Of a stretch of 64,000 nt of DNA, positions 52,293 to 61,569 are shown in pieces (the first letter of the stretch is position 1; every line of letters begins with the position of its first letter). The stretch lies in NCBI GenBank assembly GCA_016207885.1, contig JACQZE010000004.1, positions 175,652 through 239,651 on the forward strand, read 5' to 3'. Below the pieces are notes generated by a model. It worked only from the letters and a program-made list of their open reading frames with translations, was not told where the DNA came from and did no database searches. The translations under genes were made by a program, and so were the position numbers. This DNA is from Nitrospirota bacterium (lineage in GTDB: Bacteria > Nitrospirota > Thermodesulfovibrionia > UBA6902).

Positions 52293-52574
52293 CTACCGGA
52301 TCTCTGTCCAGAAGTCATCATTATCAATGGAGATAAGCAGCATTTCAGCCAGCTCTTCTTCTAACGCAGTGTCTCCGTCTTTAAGAGCCTCGAGAAGCGC
52401 TTTGGGTACTGCTACAGTGCACATCCTGTCCTTCCTTATCAGCAGAAACCTGTAGATAGATTCTACAGGGATGAAAAATACCCGGAATACCATGATATTC
52501 CTGTCGATCTGCAGGATCTTTTTTTCAACTATACTGTAAGAAGGAACTTTATTTATCGTCTCTTCAGGGCACAT
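52293..52574 (-). CDS. Small protein of unknown function
   Basis: A 93-aa protein with no transmembrane helix. It has a hydrophobic strand near residues 25-45 (DRNIMVFRVFFIPVESIYRFLL) and a Leu/Glu/Ala-rich helix (ALLEALKDGDTALEEELAEML). Ends in DNDDFWTEIR. No recognised homolog. It lies between the Psr operon and the peptidase gene, on the same strand as both, with about 100-bp and 26-bp gaps. Confidence 0.5.
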   Translation of the reverse strand: MCPEETINKVPSYSIVEKKILQIDRNIMVFRVFFIPVESIYRFLLIRKDRMCTVAVPKALLEALKDGDTALEEELAEMLLISIDNDDFWTEIR

Positions 52575-52600
52575 GATAACGCTCTCTTTATTTAATTATA

Positions 52601-53935
52601 TTATGTCCGGGAACTGCCTTTCTCCAGATAATCAAATATATTCACCTTAAGCCAATGGGTGTCCCACCAGAAGATAGGCGATGTTTCATAGCCGTGTATA
52701 AGCATGCCGAAATGCAGGTGGTCTCCGCCTGCAAAACCGGTAGCCCCTGACCTGGCTATGACAGCGCCCTTCTTGACCTCGTCGCCTTCCTTTACCATGA
52801 TCTCCGAAAGATGAGAGTAAATGCTCATGAGCGCCATTCCGTGATCTATCGCTACGGTATTCCCGTATATTCCCAGATCCCCCGCGAACCTGACGATACC
52901 GGTGTTGGCAGCCTCAACAGGAGAATTCGCGTTTGCGGCAAGGTCATACCCGAGATGGACGCTCCCGCTTATCTTTCTGCCGTTATATATATAATCTCTC
53001 TTATCCCCGTACTTTGCCATGACCTGGCTGTTCTTCATCTGGAGGAAGTTCCCTTCCCAGAGCATCTTCGATTCCGTAACCTTGGCTATCTCACGCAGCT
53101 TCGCAACATTTTCAGCCCTCATCTTCTCATTAACCTCTTTGAAGGAGCCGACCGGATCGGAAGTGCTCGTGATGTTCAGGATCGAGACAACTGCCGTATT
53201 TATGAATGTGTCTGAGATATTTATCGAAGATGAACTGTAATTCTTCGGGGTTATCTTCGTATCAACCGCCCTGACCCTCTGATTGCCGGCCATGTCTTCC
53301 GCGACCGCGTGAATAGTGCTGCCTGCAGCCACATCAATCGGCACGGGGAAAAAGATATAGTACTCCTCAGACCCGTCAGAGCCTGTTTTGCTATCCGCCC
53401 TAAAGCCTGCAAAACGGTAATCCTTTAATTTAACAAAGACAGCGTCAGCATCGTTCGCCCTGACAGCGATAAAACCTCCGCCTCCGACATCGGCCATATA
53501 TGGAGACATTAACACATCAAGAGTCGGCGGAGTGGTATCGATCACCGCGTCTATGACCTGCGTAACATCCCTGAAACCGCCTGATGATGCGACAATGGAT
53601 ATCTTTGCAGGCCCGTCACCAAGCTGCAGCTCCTTTGTCTTTACCTGAATTGAATACTTCTTCTCCCTCGCCGCAGGCACATCCTTTAAAAGCTCAACCG
53701 TCTTTCCGTTCTGGCTGATCGATATCACAATAGACTTCAGGTTCTTCGCGTTAAGCACAACCGTCTTGCTGGAAGAGATAAACTTAAAAGCATCAGCTCC
53801 TTCGATCACCGGAGCCGGTATAAAGAATAATTTATACGCAGCATAACCGACAGTAAAAAATATCAATAACAGCGCAACCGTTATTGATAACTTCTTGAAG
53901 ATACCGCCGCTTTTTCTATTTACATAACCGCTCAT
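52601..53935 (-). CDS. M23-family peptidase (LytM) with N-terminal anchor
   Basis: A 444-aa protein. A signal anchor is at residues about 15-34. A beta-rich region follows. The M23 domain at about 320-440 has the zinc motif H-L-G-Y-D, later HLHFG, and IDHGMALMSIYSHLS. It probably cuts or remodels peptidoglycan in the periplasm, or is a degenerate regulator if other residues differ; the visible metal residues are intact. It is convergent with nothing; a divergent gene starts at 54100. Confidence 0.88.
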   Translation of the reverse strand: MSGYVNRKSGGIFKKLSITVALLLIFFTVGYAAYKLFFIPAPVIEGADAFKFISSSKTVVLNAKNLKSIVISISQNGKTVELLKDVPAAREKKYSIQVKTKELQLGDGPAKISIVASSGGFRDVTQVIDAVIDTTPPTLDVLMSPYMADVGGGGFIAVRANDADAVFVKLKDYRFAGFRADSKTGSDGSEEYYIFFPVPIDVAAGSTIHAVAEDMAGNQRVRAVDTKITPKNYSSSSINISDTFINTAVVSILNITSTSDPVGSFKEVNEKMRAENVAKLREIAKVTESKMLWEGNFLQMKNSQVMAKYGDKRDYIYNGRKISGSVHLGYDLAANANSPVEAANTGIVRFAGDLGIYGNTVAIDHGMALMSIYSHLSEIMVKEGDEVKKGAVIARSGATGFAGGDHLHFGMLIHGYETSPIFWWDTHWLKVNIFDYLEKGSSRT

Positions 53936-54099
53936 CCATCCTCCTGATAACTATATATGCTGGCCTGTTATTAGTGAAATTCAAAAAAGATACCAAATAA
54001 TGACCATCTAATATAATATCTTGCGAAAACTAAATCAAAGGGCAAATAGTTATAATATGAGCAGACAGACTTTAACCCTGAATACGGGAGGTGTTCTGC

Positions 54100-54978
54100 A
54101 TGGCCAAAACAGATGTATACCTTGCTAAAACAGAAGACCCTTATATCGGAGCATGCGAAGCCCTTGATGCCCTCGGCTTCAGCGTCACAGGAAAGAGCGT
54201 CTACATAAAACCCAACCTTACCGGCGGAAGGCCATGCTACGAAGGCATGACGGTTAACACCGGCCTTGTCAGGGCTGTGATAGAGCGGATACACGACGCT
54301 CCGCGAATAACCATAGGCGAGTCATGCAGCGATACGGTAACTGCCTTCAACGAGCTCGGCTATCTTGAGCTTGTTGAAGAGTTCCCGAATGTGCGGCTTG
54401 AAGATATCCGCGAGGCTGAGATAGTCTGGAAGAAGATACCAAAGCCCTATCACACAAAAGAGATGCCGTTCAACGCCACTGTATTTAAGCATGACTATGT
54501 AGTTAACATCGCGAAGATGAAGACACACTCGCTGGCAGGCGTGACATTATGCATGAAGAACATCTTCGGCTTTGTCCCGCTGCGCAAGCAGAAGCTCATG
54601 TACCATCCATTCATAAGAAAGGCGATCATGGATATGAACCAGATAGTGAAGAGCGACTTCTGCCTTGTTGACGGCGTATGGGGAAACGAGTTTGACGAGG
54701 TGCAGAGCACGCCGAAATATACAGGCGTTGTGCTTGCAGGAGAGAATATCCTTGCAGTTGACATCACCGCTGCCGCCGTAATGGGCATCGACCTTTATGA
54801 CAACGAAACATACAAGATGGCACTGGAACTTTGGGGCAGGCCTCAGATAAATGTGTTAGGCTCGCCTGTTGAACATCTTGAGGTGAAGTACAGGCAGGGA
54901 TGCCTCTTCTCAACAAGGCTCAGATACATTAAAGAGACGACCGCAAGCCTGCTGTACAGAGCGGTTTATAAACACTGA
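54100..54978 (+). CDS. DUF362 domain protein
   Basis: A 292-aa protein, with motifs KPNLTGGRP, VIERIHDAPRITIGES, KMKTHSLAGVTLCMKNIFGFVP and DGVWGNEF. DUF362 proteins are often paired with Fe-S domains, but no Cys cluster is present here. The function is unproven. The ATG at 54100 follows GGGAGG with proper spacing; a longer frame starts at a GTG three codons before. Confidence 0.85.
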   Translation: MAKTDVYLAKTEDPYIGACEALDALGFSVTGKSVYIKPNLTGGRPCYEGMTVNTGLVRAVIERIHDAPRITIGESCSDTVTAFNELGYLELVEEFPNVRLEDIREAEIVWKKIPKPYHTKEMPFNATVFKHDYVVNIAKMKTHSLAGVTLCMKNIFGFVPLRKQKLMYHPFIRKAIMDMNQIVKSDFCLVDGVWGNEFDEVQSTPKYTGVVLAGENILAVDITAAAVMGIDLYDNETYKMALELWGRPQINVLGSPVEHLEVKYRQGCLFSTRLRYIKETTASLLYRAVYKH

Positions 54979-54996
54979 GCAAATATAGGAGACCGA

Positions 54997-55347
54997 ATGC
55001 CTTACACAAAAAATTGGAATATCCCTCTTGAATGCATAACAAAAGAAGAACTCTTAAGCCGCATTAACAACAAAGCAAATTACATCATTGTAGACACCAT
55101 CGGTAAGTATGATGGCAATAAGTACAGGATCAAAACCGCAATCACCATCGATTACCCGACTGTTATTGACAGAAGAAAAGAACTGACAGGGCACGGCGAG
55201 ATCATTATTTACTGCAAACACAAAGACTGCGTCGCATCAAAAAAAGTCGCATCCGCGCTCATCTCGTTGAATGTTAAGAATGTGAAGGTGTATGAAGGCG
55301 GGATAGATGAATGGGTTGAGAGCGGCCTGCCGGTTGAAGAAGTGTGA
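54997..55347 (+). CDS. Single-domain rhodanese-like protein
   Basis: A 116-aa protein of the rhodanese fold with an atypical active loop CKHKDCVASK (Cys73, second Cys78) instead of the usual CxxGxRS. The core strands YIIVDTIG and EIIIYC and the ending VYEGGIDEWVESGLPVE match the family. It could transfer sulfane sulfur or act as a phosphatase-like or redox protein. It is 18 bp after the DUF362 gene and 21 bp before truA. Confidence 0.85.
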   Translation: MPYTKNWNIPLECITKEELLSRINNKANYIIVDTIGKYDGNKYRIKTAITIDYPTVIDRRKELTGHGEIIIYCKHKDCVASKKVASALISLNVKNVKVYEGGIDEWVESGLPVEEV

Positions 55348-55368
55348 TGCACACATTAAAAGGATCTT

Positions 55369-56109
55369 ATGCGTAACATTAAACTTGTTTTGGAATACGA
55401 CGGCAGCCGTTATAAAGGATGGCAGCGGCAGAAGACTATTAATAACACGATCCAGGGAAGGATCGAGCATGTGCTGCAGCTGATGACTGAAGAGAAGATC
55501 GAGCTTCACGGATCAGGCCGGACTGACACAGGAGTTCATGCGCTGGGGCAGGTTGCAAATTTCCATACTCAAAGCCAAAAGGGGCTTCCGGAAATAGAGG
55601 AGTATCTTCATAAATATCTGCCGGAGGATATCAGTCTCCTGAATATCGAGGAGATGCCTGAACGCTTCCATTCAAGGCTGAATGCGAAAGGGAAAGAGTA
55701 CTTATACCGGATCTGGAACCATCCTTTTAAAAAGAATATCTTCAACAGAGGCTATTATTTTCAGATAAAAAAGCCTCTGGATGTTGAAGAGATGAAACGG
55801 GCTGCAGATCTGTTTATCGGGACCAAAGACTTTCGAAGTTTTACCGCCTTGAAGTCCAAGAACAAATCGACCGTGAGAACTATCTCAAAGATCGAGATCC
55901 TTAAAAAAGAGAACGAGATCACTCTCAATTTTTCCGGGGATGGTTTTCTTCATAAAATGATCAGAGTTATCACCGGAACGATCATTCAGGTTGGTTTAGG
56001 GGAGCTTTCTGTCCCGGAAGTTAAAGAGATGTTTGAAAAGGAAAAGCGCTCAGAGGCCGGATTTACTGCTCCTCCTCATGCCTTGTTTCTGGTCAAGGTT
56101 ATTTATTGA
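55369..56109 (+). CDS. truA: tRNA pseudouridine(38-40) synthase
   Basis: A 246-aa enzyme. The catalytic Asp lies in GRTDTGVHALGQVANF near residue 51. The central KGKEYLYRIWNHP and the C-terminal FLHKMIRVITGTIIQVG segments are typical. The 3-prime end overlaps the convergent hypF gene by 7 bp. Confidence 0.95.
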   Translation: MRNIKLVLEYDGSRYKGWQRQKTINNTIQGRIEHVLQLMTEEKIELHGSGRTDTGVHALGQVANFHTQSQKGLPEIEEYLHKYLPEDISLLNIEEMPERFHSRLNAKGKEYLYRIWNHPFKKNIFNRGYYFQIKKPLDVEEMKRAADLFIGTKDFRSFTALKSKNKSTVRTISKIEILKKENEITLNFSGDGFLHKMIRVITGTIIQVGLGELSVPEVKEMFEKEKRSEAGFTAPPHALFLVKVIY

Positions 56110-58352
56110 AAGTCCCCGGCTACAACCTGCCCCAGTGATATTCCCCCGTCATTTGATGGAACAAGCTGATGGATCAAAGGTGTAAAACCCCTCTCATTCA
56201 ATTTATTAAATGCCCCGGAAAGAAGTAATGCGTTCTGAAATACCCCGCCTGAAAGCGCGACCTTTGTTATGCCGGTGCTATTCCTTAATGACTCTGAAAG
56301 AGATATTATCATCTCAATAATGGTGTTGTGAAACTTCTTTGCCATATCCTCTGCCGAAACCCCTGACTGTTTCTCTTTTACAATCTCTTTGATCATAGGC
56401 CGAAAGTCAATGATGCCATCATTTATGTTGAATGGATAAATGCCATTCCCATCTGAGCGGGAAGCAGCCTGCTCAAGCATTACAGCAGCCTGGGCGTGAT
56501 ACGACACATGATGCTTTAATCCGATAATGGAAGCAATCCCGTCAAAGAGCCTTCCCATACTCGTTGTCAAAGGCGAGTTAACGCCTTTCTTTATCATCTC
56601 CAGATAAAATCCCTTCTCCTGTTCAGTCAAAGAGAGATGACCAAACTCTGATGCATCTCCAAATGTCTCATACAATAAAGACAGAGCTGTTCTGAAAGGC
56701 TCCTTAACAGCCTTCTCTCCTCCTGGCATGCGGTAAGGATGAAGATGATATGACCTTTTGAAGCCTGCATATGAAGCAATCATCCCCTCGCTGCCCCATA
56801 CAGTCTTGTCAGTTCCATAGCCTGTCCCGTCAAATGCAAAGCCTATTACCTCTTCATCCGTTTGAATATCATTTTCAGCCATGCAGGAAAGTATGTGCGC
56901 AAAATGGTGCTGAACCTTTACAAGTTTATCCTTATAATGCTTCTCTCCAAACATTGTACTTAAGTATCGAGGGTGCATGTCAGATACGACTATCTCAGGC
57001 TTGATATTGAAGAGCCTCAGAAAGTCATTGACCGTCTCTTCATAGAACTCCATCGCAAGAGGAGTTTCAAGATCGCCTATATGCTGCGAGAGATATACCT
57101 TATCATCAATCCCGACAGCAATTGTATTATTCATATAAGGGCCAAGAGCAAGCACCGGCCTCTTCAGTTTAAAGGGCAATATTACAGGCAAAGGAGAAAA
57201 GCCTCTTGATCGCCTGATAGGAACCTGCCTTTCAGAAACTATCCTTACCACAGAATCATCGCACCTCCTGATTATCTCCCTGTCATGAATCAGAAAATAA
57301 TCAGCTATTCCCGAAAGCCGCTTAAATGCGTCATCTTCATCCTTTGTGATCGGCTCATCTGAGATATTGGCGCTCGTTGCAACAATAGGCCTCTTAAGCC
57401 GCTGCAATATTATGTGGTGAAGCGGCGTATACGGAAGGAATGCGCCGATGGTGTCATTGCCGGGAGAGATTGAATCAGGAAGCCTCGTATTCTCCTTCTT
57501 TCTGAGAATGACGATAGGCCGTTCGACAGAGCACAAGGCGCGTTCTTCAAGTACGCTTACCTGCGCCTCTGCCTTTACTGATTCAATGTCATGAAACATG
57601 ACCGCAACCGGCCTCTCTTCCCTCTGTTTTCTCTCTCTCAAGGTTCTGACAGACGCTTCATTCATCGCATCACATACAAGGTGATATCCGCCTAATCCCT
57701 TTACGGCGATGATACTGCCTTCTCTTATAAGTTCAATGCATTGATCAATAGCCTCATCTCTTCTGCTCAGAGCTTTTCCTTTATGATCAAGCAAGGCAAC
57801 CTCAGGCCCGCAGACAGGACACGCGTCAGGCTGGGCATGAAACCTTCTGTCTGAAGGATCACTGTATTCACTCTTGCAATCAACACACATACTGAAATCC
57901 TTCATGGATGTATTCTTTCTGTCATAAGGCAGGTCTTCTATGATGGTAAAACGCGGGCCGCAGTTTGTGCAGTTGGTAAAAGGATAAGCGAACCTTCTGT
58001 TGGCTATATCAGAAATATCTTTCAGGCATTCATCGCATGCGGCAATGTCGGGGAGCACAGAGACTCGAATCTCACCGTTCTTCTCACTCTCTTTAATTAC
58101 AAAATCTTTAAATCCCTTATCATGCAGAAAAGAGTGCCTTAGGCTGAATATCTGAGAGAGAGCGGGTTTCTCTTTCTCAATGCGCAGGAGAAATTCTGTA
58201 AGCAGAGGCTCCTCACCTTCAGCCTCGATAGTAACTCCGCCTGAATCATTCAGAACATACCCATTCAGCCCCATCTCTTTGGCAAGCCTGTAGATGAACG
58301 GCCTGAAGCCGACACCCTGCACGACACCTGTTATATTAATCTTCAGTCTCAT
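56103..58352 (-). CDS. hypF: Carbamoyltransferase HypF
   Basis: A 749-aa enzyme that makes the carbamoyl group for the CN ligands of [NiFe] hydrogenase. Order: acylphosphatase domain (GVVQGVGFRPFIYRLAKE), two zinc fingers (CDEC...CTNCGPRF and CVDC...CPVCG), YrdC-like domain and Kae1-like domain with GFAFDGTGYGTD. Start ATG 58352 gives the family-standard opening and has GGAG 9 bp upstream. It is the last gene of the interrupted hyp cluster. Confidence 0.95.
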   Translation of the reverse strand: MRLKINITGVVQGVGFRPFIYRLAKEMGLNGYVLNDSGGVTIEAEGEEPLLTEFLLRIEKEKPALSQIFSLRHSFLHDKGFKDFVIKESEKNGEIRVSVLPDIAACDECLKDISDIANRRFAYPFTNCTNCGPRFTIIEDLPYDRKNTSMKDFSMCVDCKSEYSDPSDRRFHAQPDACPVCGPEVALLDHKGKALSRRDEAIDQCIELIREGSIIAVKGLGGYHLVCDAMNEASVRTLRERKQREERPVAVMFHDIESVKAEAQVSVLEERALCSVERPIVILRKKENTRLPDSISPGNDTIGAFLPYTPLHHIILQRLKRPIVATSANISDEPITKDEDDAFKRLSGIADYFLIHDREIIRRCDDSVVRIVSERQVPIRRSRGFSPLPVILPFKLKRPVLALGPYMNNTIAVGIDDKVYLSQHIGDLETPLAMEFYEETVNDFLRLFNIKPEIVVSDMHPRYLSTMFGEKHYKDKLVKVQHHFAHILSCMAENDIQTDEEVIGFAFDGTGYGTDKTVWGSEGMIASYAGFKRSYHLHPYRMPGGEKAVKEPFRTALSLLYETFGDASEFGHLSLTEQEKGFYLEMIKKGVNSPLTTSMGRLFDGIASIIGLKHHVSYHAQAAVMLEQAASRSDGNGIYPFNINDGIIDFRPMIKEIVKEKQSGVSAEDMAKKFHNTIIEMIISLSESLRNSTGITKVALSGGVFQNALLLSGAFNKLNERGFTPLIHQLVPSNDGGISLGQVVAGDFQ

Positions 58353-58421
58353 AAAAACTTGCTCCACGCAATATATTATATAATTACCAATGACAATTTA
58401 TGAGGAAGGTTTAATCGATAG

Positions 58422-58832
58422 ATGAGGCTCATACTCTATTACGCGCCGTCGTTCTGGTTCAAGACATATAAAAAGATCCTTGACGAGGTTCCTGACCATA
58501 ACATTGAAGAAACGGTAGAGAACACTGTGGTCGTCTTTTATCAGGCAGAGGAAGAAGACAGCGAAAAGAAGAGCAGCGTCGTATCCAAATTCGTAAAGAA
58601 CGTCAAATGGGTCGCCGGAAAGTTCGATACAAAAAATATCGTGCTCCACTCCTTCAGCCACCTCTCAATGTCAAAGGCTGCGCCTGAATTGACGAATGAG
58701 ATAATCACGGATGTTAAAGAACGCCTCTCAAGAACAGGCTACGCCATCACTGAAACGCCTTTTGGATACCTGAATGAATGGAAGCTGCATGTGGCAGGGG
58801 AGTCACTGGCAAAGGTCTTTAAGGAGTTTTAA
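58422..58832 (+). CDS. Free-standing ThrRS-type editing domain
   Basis: A 136-aa protein of the archaeal ThrRS editing-domain fold (D-Tyr-tRNA deacylase-like). Motifs VVVFYQAEEED, NIVLHSFSHLSMSKAAPELTNEI and ITETPFGYLNEWKLHVAGESLAKVF match the N-terminal editing module of archaeal ThrRS. It would hydrolyse mischarged tRNA-Thr or D-aminoacyl-tRNA in trans. The gene is divergent to hypF and its stop shares the TTAA with the convergent hypD stop. Homology was judged by motif, not by a search. Confidence 0.8.
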   Translation: MRLILYYAPSFWFKTYKKILDEVPDHNIEETVENTVVVFYQAEEEDSEKKSSVVSKFVKNVKWVAGKFDTKNIVLHSFSHLSMSKAAPELTNEIITDVKERLSRTGYAITETPFGYLNEWKLHVAGESLAKVFKEF

Positions 58833-59869
58833 CTCGTCTTGTACCAGATATTGCATGAGCCTTCCTGCGAGACCATGCATGGGCCTGTAGGACTTTGCGG
58901 AGTGCATACCTTTTTGAAAAGCTTGCACGATGATGGATAAGCCTTGCCGAGTATGACTTCACCGCAGATGCATCCGGGTATCTTCTCTTCCTTCACCTCT
59001 TTAAGTTCAAAAACCTTTCTTGCGTCTTTTGCTGAATACGCGCTCTTCAGCTCAAGCCCTGAATCAGGAATATAACCTATCCCCCTCCAGTTCACGCTTG
59101 AGGCCTCAAAATATTTATGCATTATCCTCTGCGCCTGCGTATTGCCTTCCGGTTTGACAACGCTGCTATAGACATTAGTCGTCTCAGCAACGCCGTCTTT
59201 GATCTGCCTCAAAATATCAGCAATGCCGAGCAGAAGGTTCTCTGCCTCAAAACCCGCGACAACTGTCGGGATGTTGTATTTCTCTGAAAATACATTCCAC
59301 GCGTTTGAGCCGACTATGGCAGAGACATGCCCCGGCGCGATGAAACCGTCTATGCCTATATCCGCATCTTTCACAAGTATCTCCATTATCGCAGGGGTCA
59401 GCCTGTGAGAGCTTAAGATATAAAGGTTGTCCGGGATACCCATCTCAAGTATCGCAGCGGTTGGCGCGGTCGTCGTCTCAAATCCGATTGAGAAGAAGAC
59501 GATCTTTTTGTCAGCATGGTTCTTCGCGATCGTAATCGCTTCAAAAGGCGAAGTGATCATCCTGTAATTCTTCCCAATGCTTCTTATCGACCCGATCTTC
59601 GACGGCACTCTCAGCATATCGCCGTAGGTTACGAGAATTACATCATCTCTTTTTGAAAGGTTTATTGCATTGATGATATCGCTCTCAGGACAGACACAGA
59701 CCGGACATCCCGGGCCTGGAATGAGTTCAAGATTCCGTGGCATTAAGCTTCTCATGCCTGAAAAAGCTATGGTATGCTCATGCGAGCCGCAGACATTCAT
59801 TATCTTGACCTTGCGGCCATGAGGGACAAGTGAGTGGATGTGTTTTATGATGTCTTGAGTTATGCTCAC
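58829..59869 (-). CDS. hypD: Hydrogenase maturation protein HypD
   Basis: A 346-aa Fe-S protein that works with HypC to assemble the Fe(CN)2CO group. CGSHEH near residue 26, CPVCVCPESD near 55-64, and the C-terminal [4Fe-4S] cysteines (CICGEVILGK ... SCKLFKKVCTPQSPTGPCMVSQEGSC) are all present. It is separated from hypE by the PIN toxin-antitoxin genes. Confidence 0.96.
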   Translation of the reverse strand: MSITQDIIKHIHSLVPHGRKVKIMNVCGSHEHTIAFSGMRSLMPRNLELIPGPGCPVCVCPESDIINAINLSKRDDVILVTYGDMLRVPSKIGSIRSIGKNYRMITSPFEAITIAKNHADKKIVFFSIGFETTTAPTAAILEMGIPDNLYILSSHRLTPAIMEILVKDADIGIDGFIAPGHVSAIVGSNAWNVFSEKYNIPTVVAGFEAENLLLGIADILRQIKDGVAETTNVYSSVVKPEGNTQAQRIMHKYFEASSVNWRGIGYIPDSGLELKSAYSAKDARKVFELKEVKEEKIPGCICGEVILGKAYPSSCKLFKKVCTPQSPTGPCMVSQEGSCNIWYKTS

Positions 59870-59893
59870 AGCAAACTGTTTATGAGGGAGAGA

Positions 59894-60301
59894 TTAACGA
59901 TTTTCTTCCCTGAGTTTGAACCAGAAATCTCTCGGAGTGATTATCGCAATATCTTTATATTTTTTAAGGCTCAACAGGTCATCATCTCCTGTTATAATGA
60001 ATTTTGCTTTTCCACTTAAGGCTGTGGCTATAATATTGTCATCGTCTCTATCTCTGCAGACAGGTTTTTCAATATTTGCCGGAACAACTATCTCTGCTGT
60101 ATCTCTTAAATAGGCATCTATATTTTTCACAATATTCTTCGGGAGTTTAATCTTTTCAACAAGCTTTTCCTGAATCTCTGAAAGGATATACTCACTTAGT
60201 ATTACTGTATGCTCAGAAAGGCAGACCTCAAAAATCTCAGCGCACAACCCTCTTGAGGCAAAAGCCGAGATAACGACATTCGTATCCAGTACCACCCTCA
60301 T
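59894..60301 (-). CDS. PIN-domain toxin
   Basis: A 135-aa PIN ribonuclease. The acidic residues are in MRVVLDTNVVISA (Asp6), the Glu of ILSEIQE and CRDRDDDNIIATAL with IITGDDDLL. It follows its antitoxin with an ATGA overlap. It is placed between hypE and hypD, so it is an insertion in the hydrogenase operon. Length is normal and motifs are intact. Confidence 0.88.
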   Translation of the reverse strand: MRVVLDTNVVISAFASRGLCAEIFEVCLSEHTVILSEYILSEIQEKLVEKIKLPKNIVKNIDAYLRDTAEIVVPANIEKPVCRDRDDDNIIATALSGKAKFIITGDDDLLSLKKYKDIAIITPRDFWFKLREENR

Positions 60302-60516
60302 GAAATAGCCTTGAATATATCCTCATCCGTCAAAAGCCCTTCGGCTTCAGCAAAAGGCAGTACCTGTTTTCTTAACTGCTGAAAACGCTTGATAGCTATA
60401 TACCGGACAAGAGCCTCTCTTATTACCTCGCTTCTGGAAACCTTCTCTTTCTTTGTGACGACATCCAATTCTTTTTGCAGTTTCTCAGGCAGTCTTATTG
60501 TGATAGTTTCTTGCAT
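60298..60516 (-). CDS. RHH-type antitoxin of the PIN toxin
   Basis: A 72-aa protein: METITIRLPEKLQKELDVVT-like start (MQETITIRLPEKLQKEL) and SRSEVIREALVRYIAIKRF is the RHH fold. The ATG at 60516 has GGGAGG upstream; a longer frame to 60564 would overlap the promoter and is rejected. It overlaps the toxin by 4 bp. Confidence 0.82.
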   Translation of the reverse strand: MQETITIRLPEKLQKELDVVTKKEKVSRSEVIREALVRYIAIKRFQQLRKQVLPFAEAEGLLTDEDIFKAIS

Positions 60517-60535
60517 TATGCACCTCCCGTAAGAC

Positions 60536-60575
60536 AATGTAACACGGTAACTGTCAAATGTCAAACACCGTGTTA
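60536..60575 (-). promoter_or_regulatory. Promoter and operator of the PIN toxin-antitoxin genes
   Basis: TTGACA (60564-60559), 17-bp spacer, TACATT (60541-60536). A perfect 9-bp inverted repeat TAACACGGT (60540-60548)/ACCGTGTTA (60567-60575) brackets the -35 and spacer. It begins 2 bp past the hypE stop. Confidence 0.72.
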
Positions 60576-60576
60576 T

Positions 60577-61569
60577 TCAGCATATCCTCGGAAGCATATC
60601 GTCCTCAAGCATATCAAGCACGCGCTCTCCGCCTATTTTTGTCTTAAGCCTCACGCCGTTGTACTTTGCTGTGATCCTGCCGATAAGAGCCGCATCCTTT
60701 CCTAATGGATGTTTTCTCAGTTTATTCAGAACCTCATCTGCTGCCTCATGTGAAGTTACCACAACTGCCTTGCCTTCGTTGGCGAGATAGAGCGGGTCAT
60801 ACCCAAGCATATCTGAGATGAACTTAACATCATCCCTGACGGGAATATTCTCTTCATAAATTTCAACGCCAAAGCCTGATCTATCCGCAACCTCAACAAG
60901 CACTGTGGCAGCGCCGCCGCGCGTCGGGTCGCGCATCCACTTTAATCCGTCAATATCAAAGAGAGACATGAGCAAACCGTTAAGCGGAGCGCAGTCGCTC
61001 TCAACAGATGCGTCTATATCAAACTCATCGCGCGCAATGGCAACGGCAGTGCCGTGGTCTCCAAGTGTGCCTGTGACGATGACCGCATCGCCGTCTGAGA
61101 TATTATCAAGAATAAGAGATCTGGCTATCTCGCCTACAGCAGTAGTGTTGATGTACAAGCCATCGCATTTACCCTTTTCAACCACCTTTGTATCGCCGGT
61201 CACTATCTTCACCCCTGCGGCTTCAGCTGTCTTTTTTATGCTATTAAGCACATCTTCAAGTTGTGCCATGAGAAAGCCTTCTTCAATGATAAAGCTTAGC
61301 GAGAGATACTTTGGAATTGCGCCGCTTACGGCAAGGTCATTCACAGCTCCGCATACAGCGAGCTTGCCGATATCGCCGCCGGGGAAAAATAAGGGGCGCA
61401 CGACATAGGAGTCAGTTGTGATAGCTATGCGCGGGTTCTCAAAACTTATGTAAGCCGCATCCTCAAGGGGCTTCAGTTCGCTTGAATCGAGATATTTCAG
61501 AAATAGCTTCTCTATCAGGTCTCTTGTGAGCCTGCCGCCGCTGCCGTGTCCGATCTCGATCTTCTTCAT
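60577..61569 (-). CDS. hypE: Hydrogenase maturation protein HypE
   Basis: A 330-aa PurM-like enzyme that dehydrates the HypF-loaded thiocarbamate to cyanide. It starts KKIEIGHGSGGRLTRDLIE, has DPTRGGAATVLVE, and ends in the essential C-terminal PRIC cysteine. It overlaps hypB by 4 bp. The next gene downstream is the PIN antitoxin, not hypD. Confidence 0.96.
   Translation of the reverse strand: MKKIEIGHGSGGRLTRDLIEKLFLKYLDSSELKPLEDAAYISFENPRIAITTDSYVVRPLFFPGGDIGKLAVCGAVNDLAVSGAIPKYLSLSFIIEEGFLMAQLEDVLNSIKKTAEAAGVKIVTGDTKVVEKGKCDGLYINTTAVGEIARSLILDNISDGDAVIVTGTLGDHGTAVAIARDEFDIDASVESDCAPLNGLLMSLFDIDGLKWMRDPTRGGAATVLVEVADRSGFGVEIYEENIPVRDDVKFISDMLGYDPLYLANEGKAVVVTSHEAADEVLNKLRKHPLGKDAALIGRITAKYNGVRLKTKIGGERVLDMLEDDMLPRIC

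Noticed and set aside
60517-60564. A longer N-terminus for the PIN antitoxin
   Set aside because: It would place the start in the promoter and operator; the ATG at 60516 has a good ribosome site.
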